Made by a program: the position numbers and the translations under genes. A stretch of DNA of 64,000 nt from Prochlorococcus sp. AG-670-N10 (lineage in GTDB: Bacteria > Cyanobacteriota > Cyanobacteriia > PCC-6307 > Cyanobiaceae), in assembly GCA_003209065.1 (NCBI GenBank), contig QCSX01000003.1, forward strand, positions 1 through 64,000, written 5' to 3'. Shown in pieces: positions 53,739 to 64,000 of the stretch. Position 1 is the stretch's first letter, and each line of letters opens with the position of its first letter. The notes beneath the pieces were generated by a model that saw nothing but the letters and a program-made list of their open reading frames with translations, was not told the DNA's origin and made no database searches.

Positions 53739-54908
53739 TTATTCAATCCATTCTAAGTTTGATCCAATAGCTTCCTTTATATTTGATAATTGGTGATTAT
53801 TAAGTTGTTTTATGATCCCATTAAGAATATCTGGAACTAATTGCGGACCTTTATAAATCCATCCAGTATATATTTGAATCAAAGATGCGCCTGAACATAT
53901 TCTTTCCCATGCAGATTCTGGGCTATCTATTCCTCCTACTCCAATTAAATTAATATTATTATTTATATTATGTATATGACGAATAATTTCGTTAGCTTTT
54001 AGTTGAAGTGGTCTGCCGCTTAATCCACCATTTTCCTCATTAAGTAATAGTCCTGTTTGCTGTATCTTTCTTTGTTCAAGACCTAATCTATCTAGACTTG
54101 TATTTGTAGCAATAATTCCATCAATATTCTCATCAATAATTAGCTGACATATATCTTCAATATCTTTATAACTTAAATCTGGTGCAATTTTTACAAATAT
54201 AGGTGGACAATTATCTAATTTTTTAACTTCTCTTAGCAGTTCTTTTAGAAGAATAGGATCTTGTAACTTTCTAAGACCCTCAGTATTAGGTGAACTTACA
54301 TTTATAGCGGCGTAATTACAATAAGGAATCAGTAGTTTTAAAGAAGTTAAATAATCTTCTGTGGCCATGGATAAGCTTGTAATTTTAGATTTACCGAAAT
54401 TTATGCCCAAACAATTATTTTTTCTATTTTTTGACAAACCAACACCTTGCTTTAAAAAGTTTTTAACAAGATTTTCAGCACCATTATTGTTGAATCCCAT
54501 TCTATTTAATGCTGCCTCCTCTTTAGCTAATCTGAACAATCTTGGTTTTGCATTTCCAGCTTGAGGAAATTTAGTAACTGTACCAATTTCAGCGAAACCA
54601 AACCCAAAATCGCTCCAAATATTTGCAGCGTTACCATTTTTATCAAAACCAGCTGCCAAACCTACTGGATTAGAAAAATCTATTCCACATATTTTTTGAT
54701 GTAATCTTCTATCAACCACACATAATTCTTTATTTAAATTATTTATTATTCTTGAAATTAAGGGCCAATTTCTATTGTTTGAGCTAAAAGTTAGAAGACT
54801 TAATGAGAAGTTTGTAAGGTACTCTGCATCTATTCCAGCGTCTTTTTTAAGGATAGGAGTGACCAAATTCTTATAAATATTATTAAACATTCCTTTCTGT
54901 TCAATCAT
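53739..54908 (-). CDS. pyrD: Dihydroorotate dehydrogenase (class 2)
   Basis: NPVGLAAGFDKNGNA, INVSSPNTEGLRKLQ, GGLSGRPLQLKANEIIRHI. Confidence 0.96.
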   Translation of the reverse strand: MIEQKGMFNNIYKNLVTPILKKDAGIDAEYLTNFSLSLLTFSSNNRNWPLISRIINNLNKELCVVDRRLHQKICGIDFSNPVGLAAGFDKNGNAANIWSDFGFGFAEIGTVTKFPQAGNAKPRLFRLAKEEAALNRMGFNNNGAENLVKNFLKQGVGLSKNRKNNCLGINFGKSKITSLSMATEDYLTSLKLLIPYCNYAAINVSSPNTEGLRKLQDPILLKELLREVKKLDNCPPIFVKIAPDLSYKDIEDICQLIIDENIDGIIATNTSLDRLGLEQRKIQQTGLLLNEENGGLSGRPLQLKANEIIRHIHNINNNINLIGVGGIDSPESAWERICSGASLIQIYTGWIYKGPQLVPDILNGIIKQLNNHQLSNIKEAIGSNLEWIE

Positions 54909-54922
54909 AAAAATATTAAAGA

Positions 54923-55645
54923 TTAAATGTTTTTACTTTCTATTATCCAATATTTTTGATTTTTAGGAATCAGTTTCCAATTACGCCATTCAAATGATTC
55001 ATATTTTTGAACGAGTATATAACTTTCTTCTCCAAGTAATTCATGTAATTCACTAGAATTTAAAAAATATTTTTTTTCAGCAAATTTTTCAAGTAATTCA
55101 TTTTTGGAAAATAATTTTTGAATTTTAGTAGGCTCTGTTTCATTTGAAAGGTTTTTTGATGTAAGTGATTTTTTACCTTCACTAATTAAACTTATACCTT
55201 TACTATAGCTTGTAGCAATTAAATCAACTCTTTCATTATGTTTATCCCCACTATGCCCTTTAACGAATTGCATCTCTAGGCCTTTTATTCTTAAAACATC
55301 TATTTTTTGCCATAAATCCAAATTTTGAACAGATTTTCCGGAACTTGTTTTCCATCCATTTCTCTTCCAATTAATGATCCAATTTGTATAGCCTTCAATA
55401 ACATATTTACTATCTGTTCTTAATTTAAAGTTTTCTTTTAATTGAAAATCTTTTAACTTTTCGAGAGTTTTGATAGCTGCAGTGAGTTCCATCCTATTGT
55501 TAGTGGTATTTTCTTCAGAACCACCTATTTCTATTTCACTATTATCATTAAAAATTATTAGTCCTCCCCACCCACCAGGACCTGGGTTCCCACTGCAAGC
55601 ACCATCTGTTGCGGCTTCAATTGCAATATTTTGTTGACTATTCAT
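54923..55645 (-). CDS. rnhA: Ribonuclease HI with C-terminal extension
   Basis: TDGACSGNPGPGGWGGL, NNRMELTAAIKTLE, TDSKYVIEGYTNWI, KGHSGDKHNERVD; about 90 extra C-terminal residues. Confidence 0.93.
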   Translation of the reverse strand: MNSQQNIAIEAATDGACSGNPGPGGWGGLIIFNDNSEIEIGGSEENTTNNRMELTAAIKTLEKLKDFQLKENFKLRTDSKYVIEGYTNWIINWKRNGWKTSSGKSVQNLDLWQKIDVLRIKGLEMQFVKGHSGDKHNERVDLIATSYSKGISLISEGKKSLTSKNLSNETEPTKIQKLFSKNELLEKFAEKKYFLNSSELHELLGEESYILVQKYESFEWRNWKLIPKNQKYWIIESKNI

Positions 55646-55690
55646 AATTTTAAAGCCGATATTAGATATATCGGCTAGAAAAATTTTTCT

Positions 55691-56083
55691 CTATTTTAGT
55701 GTAACCTTACCGCCAGCTTCTTCAATCTCTTTCTTTAAAGTTTCAGCATCTGCTTTCGCAATACCTTCTTTAACTGTCTTTGGTGCGGATTCAACAAGTG
55801 CTTTTGCATCACCAAGACCAAGACCAGTAGCATTTCTTACAACTTTAAGGACTTTGATTTTAGCCGCTGCGTCGAAGCTTTCTAGAATTACGTCGAATTC
55901 AGTTTTCTCTTCAGCTGCTTCACCGCCTCCATCTCCACCAGCTCCTGGAGCTGCCATTACTACACCAGCTGATGCAGCGGCAGAGACACCAAATGCCTCT
56001 TCGATTTGTTTAACAAGCTCAGATGCTTCTAAAAGTGAGAGGGATTTCAATGATTCGAGAATTTCTTCAGTTTTTGCAGTCAT
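55691..56083 (-). CDS. rplL: 50S ribosomal protein L7/L12
   Basis: [44 protein letters not shown]. Confidence 0.98.
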   Translation of the reverse strand: MTAKTEEILESLKSLSLLEASELVKQIEEAFGVSAAASAGVVMAAPGAGGDGGGEAAEEKTEFDVILESFDAAAKIKVLKVVRNATGLGLGDAKALVESAPKTVKEGIAKADAETLKKEIEEAGGKVTLK

Positions 56084-56111
56084 TTTCTTAATAGATAATT
56101 AATTTTGAAGT

Positions 56112-56639
56112 TTAAGATTCTGATTTTTCAGAATGTTGTTTAAGTGATCTAGCAAGTCCAGAAGGCACTTCATTGATAGAAATAGCAATTTTTGTAGCAA
56201 CACCATTTAGTGCACCAGCAATTTTTGCCATTAATACCTCTCTCGAAGGTAGACTTGCGATCTCTTTTATTTCAGATTCGCTGAGAAGTCTACCTTCAAA
56301 TAAAGCTCCTTTGGTTTCGGATTTTTTTGTCTCATTCTGAAAAGATTGAATTGCTTTTACAGCGCCTCCAACATCTTCTTTGATTAAAACAAAAGCATTA
56401 GTCCCTGTGAGTAAAGATTCAAGATTATCCCAATTACTATTACCATCAATTGCTTTACGCATTAATGAGTTTTTGGTAACTTTGCAAATGCCATTATTTG
56501 TTTGCAATCTTGATCGCAAATCAGACATCTCCTTGATAGTTAAACCTTTATAGTCGAGAACTACAGCCATTTCCGAATCATCTAACAGAGATTTTATTTC
56601 TGAGACGATTTTTTGCTTATTCTCTATTGTTCGGCCCAT
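56112..56639 (-). CDS. rplJ: 50S ribosomal protein L10 (track start 56684 is probably too far upstream; proposed MGRTIENKQ start)
   Basis: [42 protein letters not shown]. Confidence 0.93.
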   Translation of the reverse strand: MGRTIENKQKIVSEIKSLLDDSEMAVVLDYKGLTIKEMSDLRSRLQTNNGICKVTKNSLMRKAIDGNSNWDNLESLLTGTNAFVLIKEDVGGAVKAIQSFQNETKKSETKGALFEGRLLSESEIKEIASLPSREVLMAKIAGALNGVATKIAISINEVPSGLARSLKQHSEKSES

Positions 56640-56669
56640 TGTTGTTTTTGGATCGTAATTTAGGAAGAG

Positions 56670-56805
56670 CAGGAAATGCGGCAAAGTCCATTTATGAAAG
56701 AGGCCGCACTTATTAGATCCAAAAAGAAAATAATTAAGACGAAACCTCGGCAGGAATTAATAATTTAGCAAGAACTAAATCTACCTACTTTCTTTGGCCG
56801 TATTA
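56670..56805 (-). promoter_or_regulatory. L10-leader-like regulatory RNA upstream of rplJ-rplL
   Basis: Minus strand GGCCAAAGAAAGUAGGUAG...UUAAUUCCUGCCGAGGUUUCG (56740-56800) resembles the L10 leader core; downstream hairpin AAGUGCGGC/GCCGCAUUU (56674-56711). Confidence 0.75.
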
Positions 56806-56831
56806 TTGCTTTAAAATTATACTATAGAACG

Positions 56832-57539
56832 TTAACTTTCAGGCTGATAATCTTGCAAGGCATTTATATCGACTTGAACTGAAGGTCCCATAGTTGAAGT
56901 TACATAAAAACTTTTCCAATACTTACCTTTCGCACCACTAGGCTTATTTTTGTCAATCGATTCTTGTAGTGTCTTTAAGTTTTCAAATAAAGCATTTTCG
57001 GTGAAGCTAGCTTTCCCAAAGCGAACATGCACAATCCCAGCTTTATCTGCTCTGAATTCTAATTTACCCGCCTTAAATTCTTTTATTGCACTAGCTATAT
57101 CACTAGTTACAGTACCAGCTTTAGGATTTGGCATTAACCCCCTTGGTCCTAATACTCTTCCAAGTTTTGCTACTTTTGGCATCATATCAGGAGTTGCAAT
57201 AAGCAAATCAAAATCCATATTGCCTTTATTAATGCTTTCTACAAGATCTTCTTCTCCAAAAAGATCTGCACCAGCAGATTTGGCTTTTGCTACATTTTCA
57301 CCGCTAGTGATAACAGCAATTTTAATACCTTGACCAGTACCATTAGGTAGAGCTACTGTTGTTCGTAGCTGTTGATCTGTGTATTTTGGATCAATACCTA
57401 ACCGAATATGAGCTTCAATTGTCTCATCGAATTTAGCATTTGCATTTTTCTTGATAATACCTAAGGCATCAAGGGGAGCATATGTGCGATCTTCTATCTT
57501 TGATGATAGAACCGTCATTCTTTTAGAAAGTTTTTTCAT
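56832..57539 (-). CDS. rplA: 50S ribosomal protein L1
   Basis: [40 protein letters not shown]. Confidence 0.98.
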   Translation of the reverse strand: MKKLSKRMTVLSSKIEDRTYAPLDALGIIKKNANAKFDETIEAHIRLGIDPKYTDQQLRTTVALPNGTGQGIKIAVITSGENVAKAKSAGADLFGEEDLVESINKGNMDFDLLIATPDMMPKVAKLGRVLGPRGLMPNPKAGTVTSDIASAIKEFKAGKLEFRADKAGIVHVRFGKASFTENALFENLKTLQESIDKNKPSGAKGKYWKSFYVTSTMGPSVQVDINALQDYQPES

Positions 57540-57605
57540 AATGTATTTGGGTTCAAACGGTTAAAGAATTAACCTCCCCTAAAAAGTGAAAGTTTGGGAT
57601 TAAAT

Positions 57606-58031
57606 TTATTCAGTAATTGAAACGCCCATATTTCGAGCAGTTCCTTCAATTACCTTCATAGCTGATTCAATACTTGTACAGTTTAAATCAGGAAGCTTTG
57701 TTTTGGCTATTTCCTCTAATTGAGATTTACTGATATTTCCCACAGATCCTTTAGAAGATTCACCAGCTCCTTTTTCTATTCCAGCGGCTTTAGTTATTAA
57801 GACTGAAGCAGGTGGAGTTTTGGTTATAAATGTAAAACTTCTATCTTCAAAAACTGAAATTTCAACAGGAATAACAAAACCGGCTTTTTCTTGTGTTCTT
57901 GCATTATATTCTTTGCAAAATGCCATTATATTGACACCATGTTGACCTAATGCTGGACCCACTGGTGGGGCTGGGTTTGCTTTGCCAGCTTGAAGTGCTA
58001 GTTTAATAACCGCAACAATTTTTTTTGCCAT
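57606..58031 (-). CDS. rplK: 50S ribosomal protein L11
   Basis: [35 protein letters not shown]. Confidence 0.98.
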   Translation of the reverse strand: MAKKIVAVIKLALQAGKANPAPPVGPALGQHGVNIMAFCKEYNARTQEKAGFVIPVEISVFEDRSFTFITKTPPASVLITKAAGIEKGAGESSKGSVGNISKSQLEEIAKTKLPDLNCTSIESAMKVIEGTARNMGVSITE

Positions 58032-58093
58032 TGGTTTCTTGAATTTAAAGGGGGTTTGAAATGATTAATTTACTCGATAAACAGAAATAATAA

Positions 58094-58705
58094 TTAATTT
58101 TGTTTACTGATTTGGGAGAATTCTAATTCTACAGGAGTTTCGCGCCCAAAGATTGAAAGTAATGCTTTTAATTTATTTCTTTCCCCCGAAACTTCTATAA
58201 CTTCACCCTGAAAATCTTTAAAAGGTCCACTAGTAACGATAATTCTATCTTTTTCCTCAAGATCTAATTTTATTACAGCTTTCTTCTCCGAGGCGCGTTT
58301 AAATATTCTATTTACCTCTTGCCTGGATAAGGGTCGAGGTTTAATATGTCCTCGTGATCTACCGCTGCCTCTTCCATCTTCCGCTCCAACAAAATTAATA
58401 ACATTGGGAGTACTTTTTACAGCCATCATTGTATCTTCATCCAGAATCATCCTAACCAATACGTAACCAGGGAAAACTTTTTCCTCAGTAGTTTGTCTAG
58501 AACCATCTTTTTTAAGTTTAATACCTGGAGTTTGAGGAATTTCAATCTCTATAATTCTATTATTAACACCTAATGTTACTGACCTTTGCTCGAGAGTGGC
58601 TTTTACTTTCTTTTCACAGCTTGATGCAACTTGTACCGCATACCATCTAGCAATACTAGTATTAGCCTTTTGAGAACTAAGGTTTGTTGTCAATTCATTA
58701 CTCAT
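58094..58705 (-). CDS. nusG: Transcription termination/antitermination protein NusG
   Basis: RWYAVQVASSCEKKVK, EKVFPGYVLVRM, KOW-type DRIIVTSGPFKDFQGEVIEV. Confidence 0.96.
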   Translation of the reverse strand: MSNELTTNLSSQKANTSIARWYAVQVASSCEKKVKATLEQRSVTLGVNNRIIEIEIPQTPGIKLKKDGSRQTTEEKVFPGYVLVRMILDEDTMMAVKSTPNVINFVGAEDGRGSGRSRGHIKPRPLSRQEVNRIFKRASEKKAVIKLDLEEKDRIIVTSGPFKDFQGEVIEVSGERNKLKALLSIFGRETPVELEFSQISKQN

Positions 58706-58779
58706 TTTTCTTTCTTTGGAAACTGGATAAATGATTTTTTAAAATTATAGGATTGAATCTATATTTAAAAATTTTTAAT

Positions 58780-59019
58780 TTAACGGAAAATTTGTGATGC
58801 AGCCCACCCATAAAATCTACTTACAGATGCAATTGCCGCAGCCGAAAAGGATACCATAATGATAACAGCAATAGATTCGCTAAATAGCTGTTGTTTGTTA
58901 GGCCACACAACTAGTTTGAGTTCATCGAATGTAGAAGTTAAAAAATTCTTCTTTTTCTTCGGCTCTTTTATTTCAGAAGGCTCTTTTTTAAGAGGTTCTT
59001 GATTAGTAGGACTTGTCAC
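58780..59019 (-). CDS. secE: Preprotein translocase subunit SecE
   Basis: FDELKLVVWPNKQQLFSESIAVIIMVSF; directly upstream of nusG. Confidence 0.92.
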   Translation of the reverse strand: MTSPTNQEPLKKEPSEIKEPKKKKNFLTSTFDELKLVVWPNKQQLFSESIAVIIMVSFSAAAIASVSRFYGWAASQIFR

Positions 59020-59082
59020 AAAATTTTAATTTAGTTTAAGCTTAAAAAAACTTAGAATTATTTTAGCTCATCGTTTTACTCA

Positions 59083-61842
59083 TCAGCTAGGTTTAAACAA
59101 AATCTCATCTTTTTTTGAAGGGCTAATTTTTACAGATATATTTTTTTTATTTTTAAAATTATCTTCTAATAGTTTTGATGCTAGTGGATTTTCAATTTGT
59201 CTTCTAAGTTCTCTTCCTAAGGGCCTAGCACCATATTCAGGCTGATAGGAATCATTAGCAATCTTCTGTATAACTCTTTTATCAATATTAATTTTTATTC
59301 CCTGTTCAAGTAATAATTTTTTTAAATCTTCTATTTGTAAAAGAATTATTTTTTGTAGTTGATCAATTGATAGGGTATCAAACTTTACTATTTCATCGAT
59401 TCTGTTTAAAAATTCGGGTCTAAATATAGAGGATAATGATTTATTAATAGAATCTTGTAAAGTTTGTTTTCTTAATTCGGAATTTTCTTTTTGATTCGGA
59501 ACTATTTTTGAATCTTCTAATATTATTTTTCCAGCTAAATTGCTAGTCATAATTATGACTGTATTTTTGAAGTCAACAGTTCTTCCTTGAGAATCCGTTA
59601 ATCTTCCTTCATCTAAAACTTGTAGGAGGATATTGAAAACTTCAGAATGGGCTTTTTCGATCTCATCAAGGAGAATTACAGAATAAGGTTTTCTCCTAAC
59701 TGCTTCAGTTAATTGCCCTCCCTCTTCGTAGCCAACATAACCTGGAGGAGCTCCTAAAAGTCTTGCGACAGCGTTTTTCTCCATATATTCACTCATATCA
59801 AGCCTTAATAAAGCTTCTTCTTCATCAAATAATGATGATGCCAAAGATTTTGCTAATTCTGTCTTGCCAACTCCTGTCGGGCCCATAAATAAGAATGACC
59901 CAATTGGTCTTTTAGGATTCTTCATTCCAACTCTCGCTCTTCGTATCGCAGAAGAAACAGCTTCTATAGCTTTTTCTTGTCCAATAACTTTTTCACTTAT
60001 TTCTAACTCCAAGTTAACTAATTTTTTTCTTTCATTAGAAACTACTTTAGCAATAGGAATTCCAGTTATTTTTGAAATAACATCAGCAATATCATCAGGT
60101 TCAACTTGATATTTCAACTTATATTTTCTATTTCTTTGAAGTTTCTGGCAACTTATCTCAACATTTTTTATTTCACATTCAACTTCATTCAGTTCTGCTT
60201 CTAGATTATTTAGGATATCAAAATTATCTGTTTCGTCACTATGAATGCTTAATTCTTCGATTTTCAGAATTAGCCTATTTTCTTCTTTTAACAAAAAAGT
60301 TAATTGTTCCATTTTTTCTCGATCATTGTTCCAATCATTAGTAATTTCATTCAATTTCTTTATAGATATTTCTTTGCTTTCTAATAACTTTTCTCTTTCT
60401 TCGATATTTTCGGGGAATATATTTTTTAACTTAATTTCAATAGTATCGATATTTTTTTCTTCATCGATAATTGTTTGGGGTTTTATATTAGATTCAATTT
60501 TTAATTGGGCTGCTGCTTCATCTATCAAATCTACTGCTTTATCTGGAAGGCACTTATCGCTTATGTATCTATCTGCAAGTCTCGCAGAACAATTAATTGC
60601 TTCTTCTGTAATTCTAATGCCATGATGTAATTCATATTTCTTTTTTATACCTTGTAAAATTTTTGCACTTAACTCAACTGATGGTTCATTAACTAATATC
60701 TTTTGAAAACAATTATTTAATGACTGATCTTTTTCAATACTTTCGCGAAATCTTTCAGGTGTTGTTGTTCCTATGCATCTGAGCTCACCTTCGGTAAGTA
60801 AAGGTTTTAAAATGTTGCTTATATCTGTTGTAGTTCTATCAGAGCTGATTATTGTATGAATTTCATCAATAAATAAAATAATGCCTTTATTAGAATCTTT
60901 AATTTGATTAAGTATTAAGCTTAGTCTTTCCTCTAATTGGCCTCTGAATTTTGTTCCAGAAACTAATGCTCCCAAGTCAAGAGAAATAATTTTTGAGTTT
61001 TTTAATAAATCAGGAACTTTTTTTTCTACTATCAATTGAGCAAGTAATTTGGCAATAGAAGTTTTGCCAACGCCTGGATGACCAATGAGGATTGGATTGT
61101 TTTTGCTTCGTCGAGATAAAACTCTCATTAAGTTGTTAATCTCATCCCCGCGTCCTATTACTGGGTCTAGCAGACCTTTCTCAGCAGATTCTGTTAAATC
61201 TTTTCCGTAAAGAGACAGTACATTCTCTTCAGTTTTTTGCTTTGTTTTAATTATAAGATTACTTTTCGGTGAAGGGATGATGGCTTTTGATTCCTTTATT
61301 AACTCCTCCTTGTCACTTTCATCGATAGATTTATTGATTAATATATTATCTTCATCAGATATATTTTTTTTATTTTCTATGTAATTTTTTCTTTGAATAA
61401 TATTCGGGGAAAATTTTAATTCTTCTTCTAATTGTTCTGCTGAAAGGTTCCCCTCTTGAAAAACATAATTACCTATTCTTGAATCACTGCCTAAAGCAAT
61501 TAACAAATGAGGAATCTCTATTAAATTAGAACCCCACTGTGTTTTTATTTGATTTGCATTGTCTAATAAAATTTCGAGCTCTTCACCAATAGTAAAAATA
61601 TCTGAATCATTTGTTGGGGTTTCTTCTAAAAAATCTTCAGTTATGTCTAGAACTGTATTTTGATCTATGGATAACTTTTCAATAAATGAAAAAAATTCAC
61701 TTGAGGTGAACAAAGTATAAATAATGTGTTCAATATTAAATTCACAATGATCCCATTTTTTTGCCGTTTCCTCTCCCAATAAAAGAAGATTCCAGCTTAT
61801 ATCACTAAAAAGTTCTGGATTTGAGGTAAGAGTTTCTCTCAT
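59083..61842 (-). CDS. ClpB-type AAA+ chaperone (ClpB2-like)
   Basis: Two AAA modules (GHPGVGKTSIAKLLA; GPTGVGKTELAKSLA), LLGAPPGYVGYEEGGQLTEAVRRKPYSV, coiled M-like segment; no obvious ClpP-binding [LIV]G[FL] loop. Confidence 0.9.
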   Translation of the reverse strand: MRETLTSNPELFSDISWNLLLLGEETAKKWDHCEFNIEHIIYTLFTSSEFFSFIEKLSIDQNTVLDITEDFLEETPTNDSDIFTIGEELEILLDNANQIKTQWGSNLIEIPHLLIALGSDSRIGNYVFQEGNLSAEQLEEELKFSPNIIQRKNYIENKKNISDEDNILINKSIDESDKEELIKESKAIIPSPKSNLIIKTKQKTEENVLSLYGKDLTESAEKGLLDPVIGRGDEINNLMRVLSRRSKNNPILIGHPGVGKTSIAKLLAQLIVEKKVPDLLKNSKIISLDLGALVSGTKFRGQLEERLSLILNQIKDSNKGIILFIDEIHTIISSDRTTTDISNILKPLLTEGELRCIGTTTPERFRESIEKDQSLNNCFQKILVNEPSVELSAKILQGIKKKYELHHGIRITEEAINCSARLADRYISDKCLPDKAVDLIDEAAAQLKIESNIKPQTIIDEEKNIDTIEIKLKNIFPENIEEREKLLESKEISIKKLNEITNDWNNDREKMEQLTFLLKEENRLILKIEELSIHSDETDNFDILNNLEAELNEVECEIKNVEISCQKLQRNRKYKLKYQVEPDDIADVISKITGIPIAKVVSNERKKLVNLELEISEKVIGQEKAIEAVSSAIRRARVGMKNPKRPIGSFLFMGPTGVGKTELAKSLASSLFDEEEALLRLDMSEYMEKNAVARLLGAPPGYVGYEEGGQLTEAVRRKPYSVILLDEIEKAHSEVFNILLQVLDEGRLTDSQGRTVDFKNTVIIMTSNLAGKIILEDSKIVPNQKENSELRKQTLQDSINKSLSSIFRPEFLNRIDEIVKFDTLSIDQLQKIILLQIEDLKKLLLEQGIKINIDKRVIQKIANDSYQPEYGARPLGRELRRQIENPLASKLLEDNFKNKKNISVKISPSKKDEILFKPS

Positions 61843-62123
61843 GAACTATACAAAATTTATGCTTGATAATTTATTTTTCTTTATTAAGAATAACTTAATG
61901 ATCATTTAGAATTTTCTTAAATTATAGGATGAAATTAAAAAATTTTTTATTTAATAAAAAGAGTTTTTAGTTTGGTTGGAGAATTTTCATGATTAATACG
62001 TAATTGGTGAAAAGTTTTAGCACTTGTTTTGAAATCAAAAAAAAATATTTGATTATCTTCTTTATATTTCAGATATTAGCCAAATACTTCAGCTATTTAT
62101 AGGATTTAGATAGTATTAATTAA

Positions 62124-63419
<1,296 letters not shown>

Positions 63420-63422
63420 TTT

Positions 63423-64000
63423 TTATTGCTTAAGCTTTTCTATTCGGGAACCTTTTTTCATTCTTAGTTGACACTTAATCCAATCAATACTTATTGGGGC
63501 TGCAAAAATTAAAGGTAAGATCGCAAAATTAGTTTGGTTATTAGTTACGAGTAAAGCTGAGGCTATGGTTAAACTCCCCATAAGAATAGAATGACCTAAT
63601 GATTTTTGAGCAGTAAACATTTTCTTAAATTGCCTGTCAGATTCGCCCATCCTTATTTGAAGTTGTAAATCACCCTGTTCTAATCTCTCTAAACTCTCAT
63701 CAATTCTTTTTGGTATACCCACAGCCTTAGAACCTAACTCACCAACTTGTCTTCCAAATTGGTTAATTAAATCATTAGGTGTTTGATTGTTAGAAGTCAT
63801 GAGGTCAATTAGATAAGGCTTAGTAATTGATACCAGATTAAACCCTGGATCTAACATTCTACCAACCCCTTCAAATGTTGATAGTGCTCTCATCACAAAA
63901 ATTAAATCTACAGGTAGTTGAAAAGGAGTTTCATAAACAAGTTCGTATAAATCACCAGATAGTTTTTCGATAATATTTGGGCTGAATGGAGGAGTTAAAG
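63423..64000 (-). CDS. ABC1/UbiB family kinase-like protein, C-terminal part; N-terminus beyond the window
   Basis: Frame stays open past the track start to base 64000 (...LTPPFSPNIIEKLSGDLYELVYETPFQLPVDLIFVMRALSTFEGVGRMLDPGFN...), an ABC1-family signature. Confidence 0.85.
   Translation of the reverse strand, partial: LTPPFSPNIIEKLSGDLYELVYETPFQLPVDLIFVMRALSTFEGVGRMLDPGFNLVSITKPYLIDLMTSNNQTPNDLINQFGRQVGELGSKAVGIPKRIDESLERLEQGDLQLQIRMGESDRQFKKMFTAQKSLGHSILMGSLTIASALLVTNNQTNFAILPLIFAAPISIDWIKCQLRMKKGSRIEKLKQ

Noticed and set aside
56950-57333. 127-aa plus-strand ORF opposite rplA
   Set aside because: Antisense shadow of L1 codons; no recognisable domain.
60245-60625. 126-aa plus-strand ORF opposite the ClpB2-like gene
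   Set aside because: Ser/Phe/Leu-rich antisense artefact of the coiled-coil region.

Overview
The window is about 64 kb of AT-rich, densely packed cyanobacterial core genome. Gene content and order (crtB/crtP, ndhM, rbcR, ndhF/ndhD, ndhA-I-G-E, chlM, men genes, rplKAJL, eno) fit a high-light-clade Prochlorococcus; that assignment comes from recall and no search was run. About 59 protein-coding genes are supportable. I saw no rRNA, tRNA, CRISPR array, phage or transposon by eye, and no defence island or other clearly new multi-gene system. Observations missing from the ORF track: (1) prfB is extended by a programmed +1 frameshift at CTT-TGA-C (34205-34211). (2) scpA extends upstream of the called start and has no ATG/GTG/TTG there; ATT at 9211 is the only plausible start I found. 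(3) The rplJ start should move to 56639, leaving an L10-leader-like RNA upstream. (4) A perfect 13-bp hairpin overlaps the ndhA stop codon in the ndhA/ndhI gap. (5) An NtcA-like GTA-N8-TAC site with a spaced TAN3T lies upstream of pgk. (6) A secreted UlaG-like metallo-beta-lactamase-fold protein lacks the HxHxDH motif. (7) A hexanucleotide ATTTTT tract abuts the start codon of a DUF3352-like gene. (8) Many convergent genes overlap at their 3' ends.
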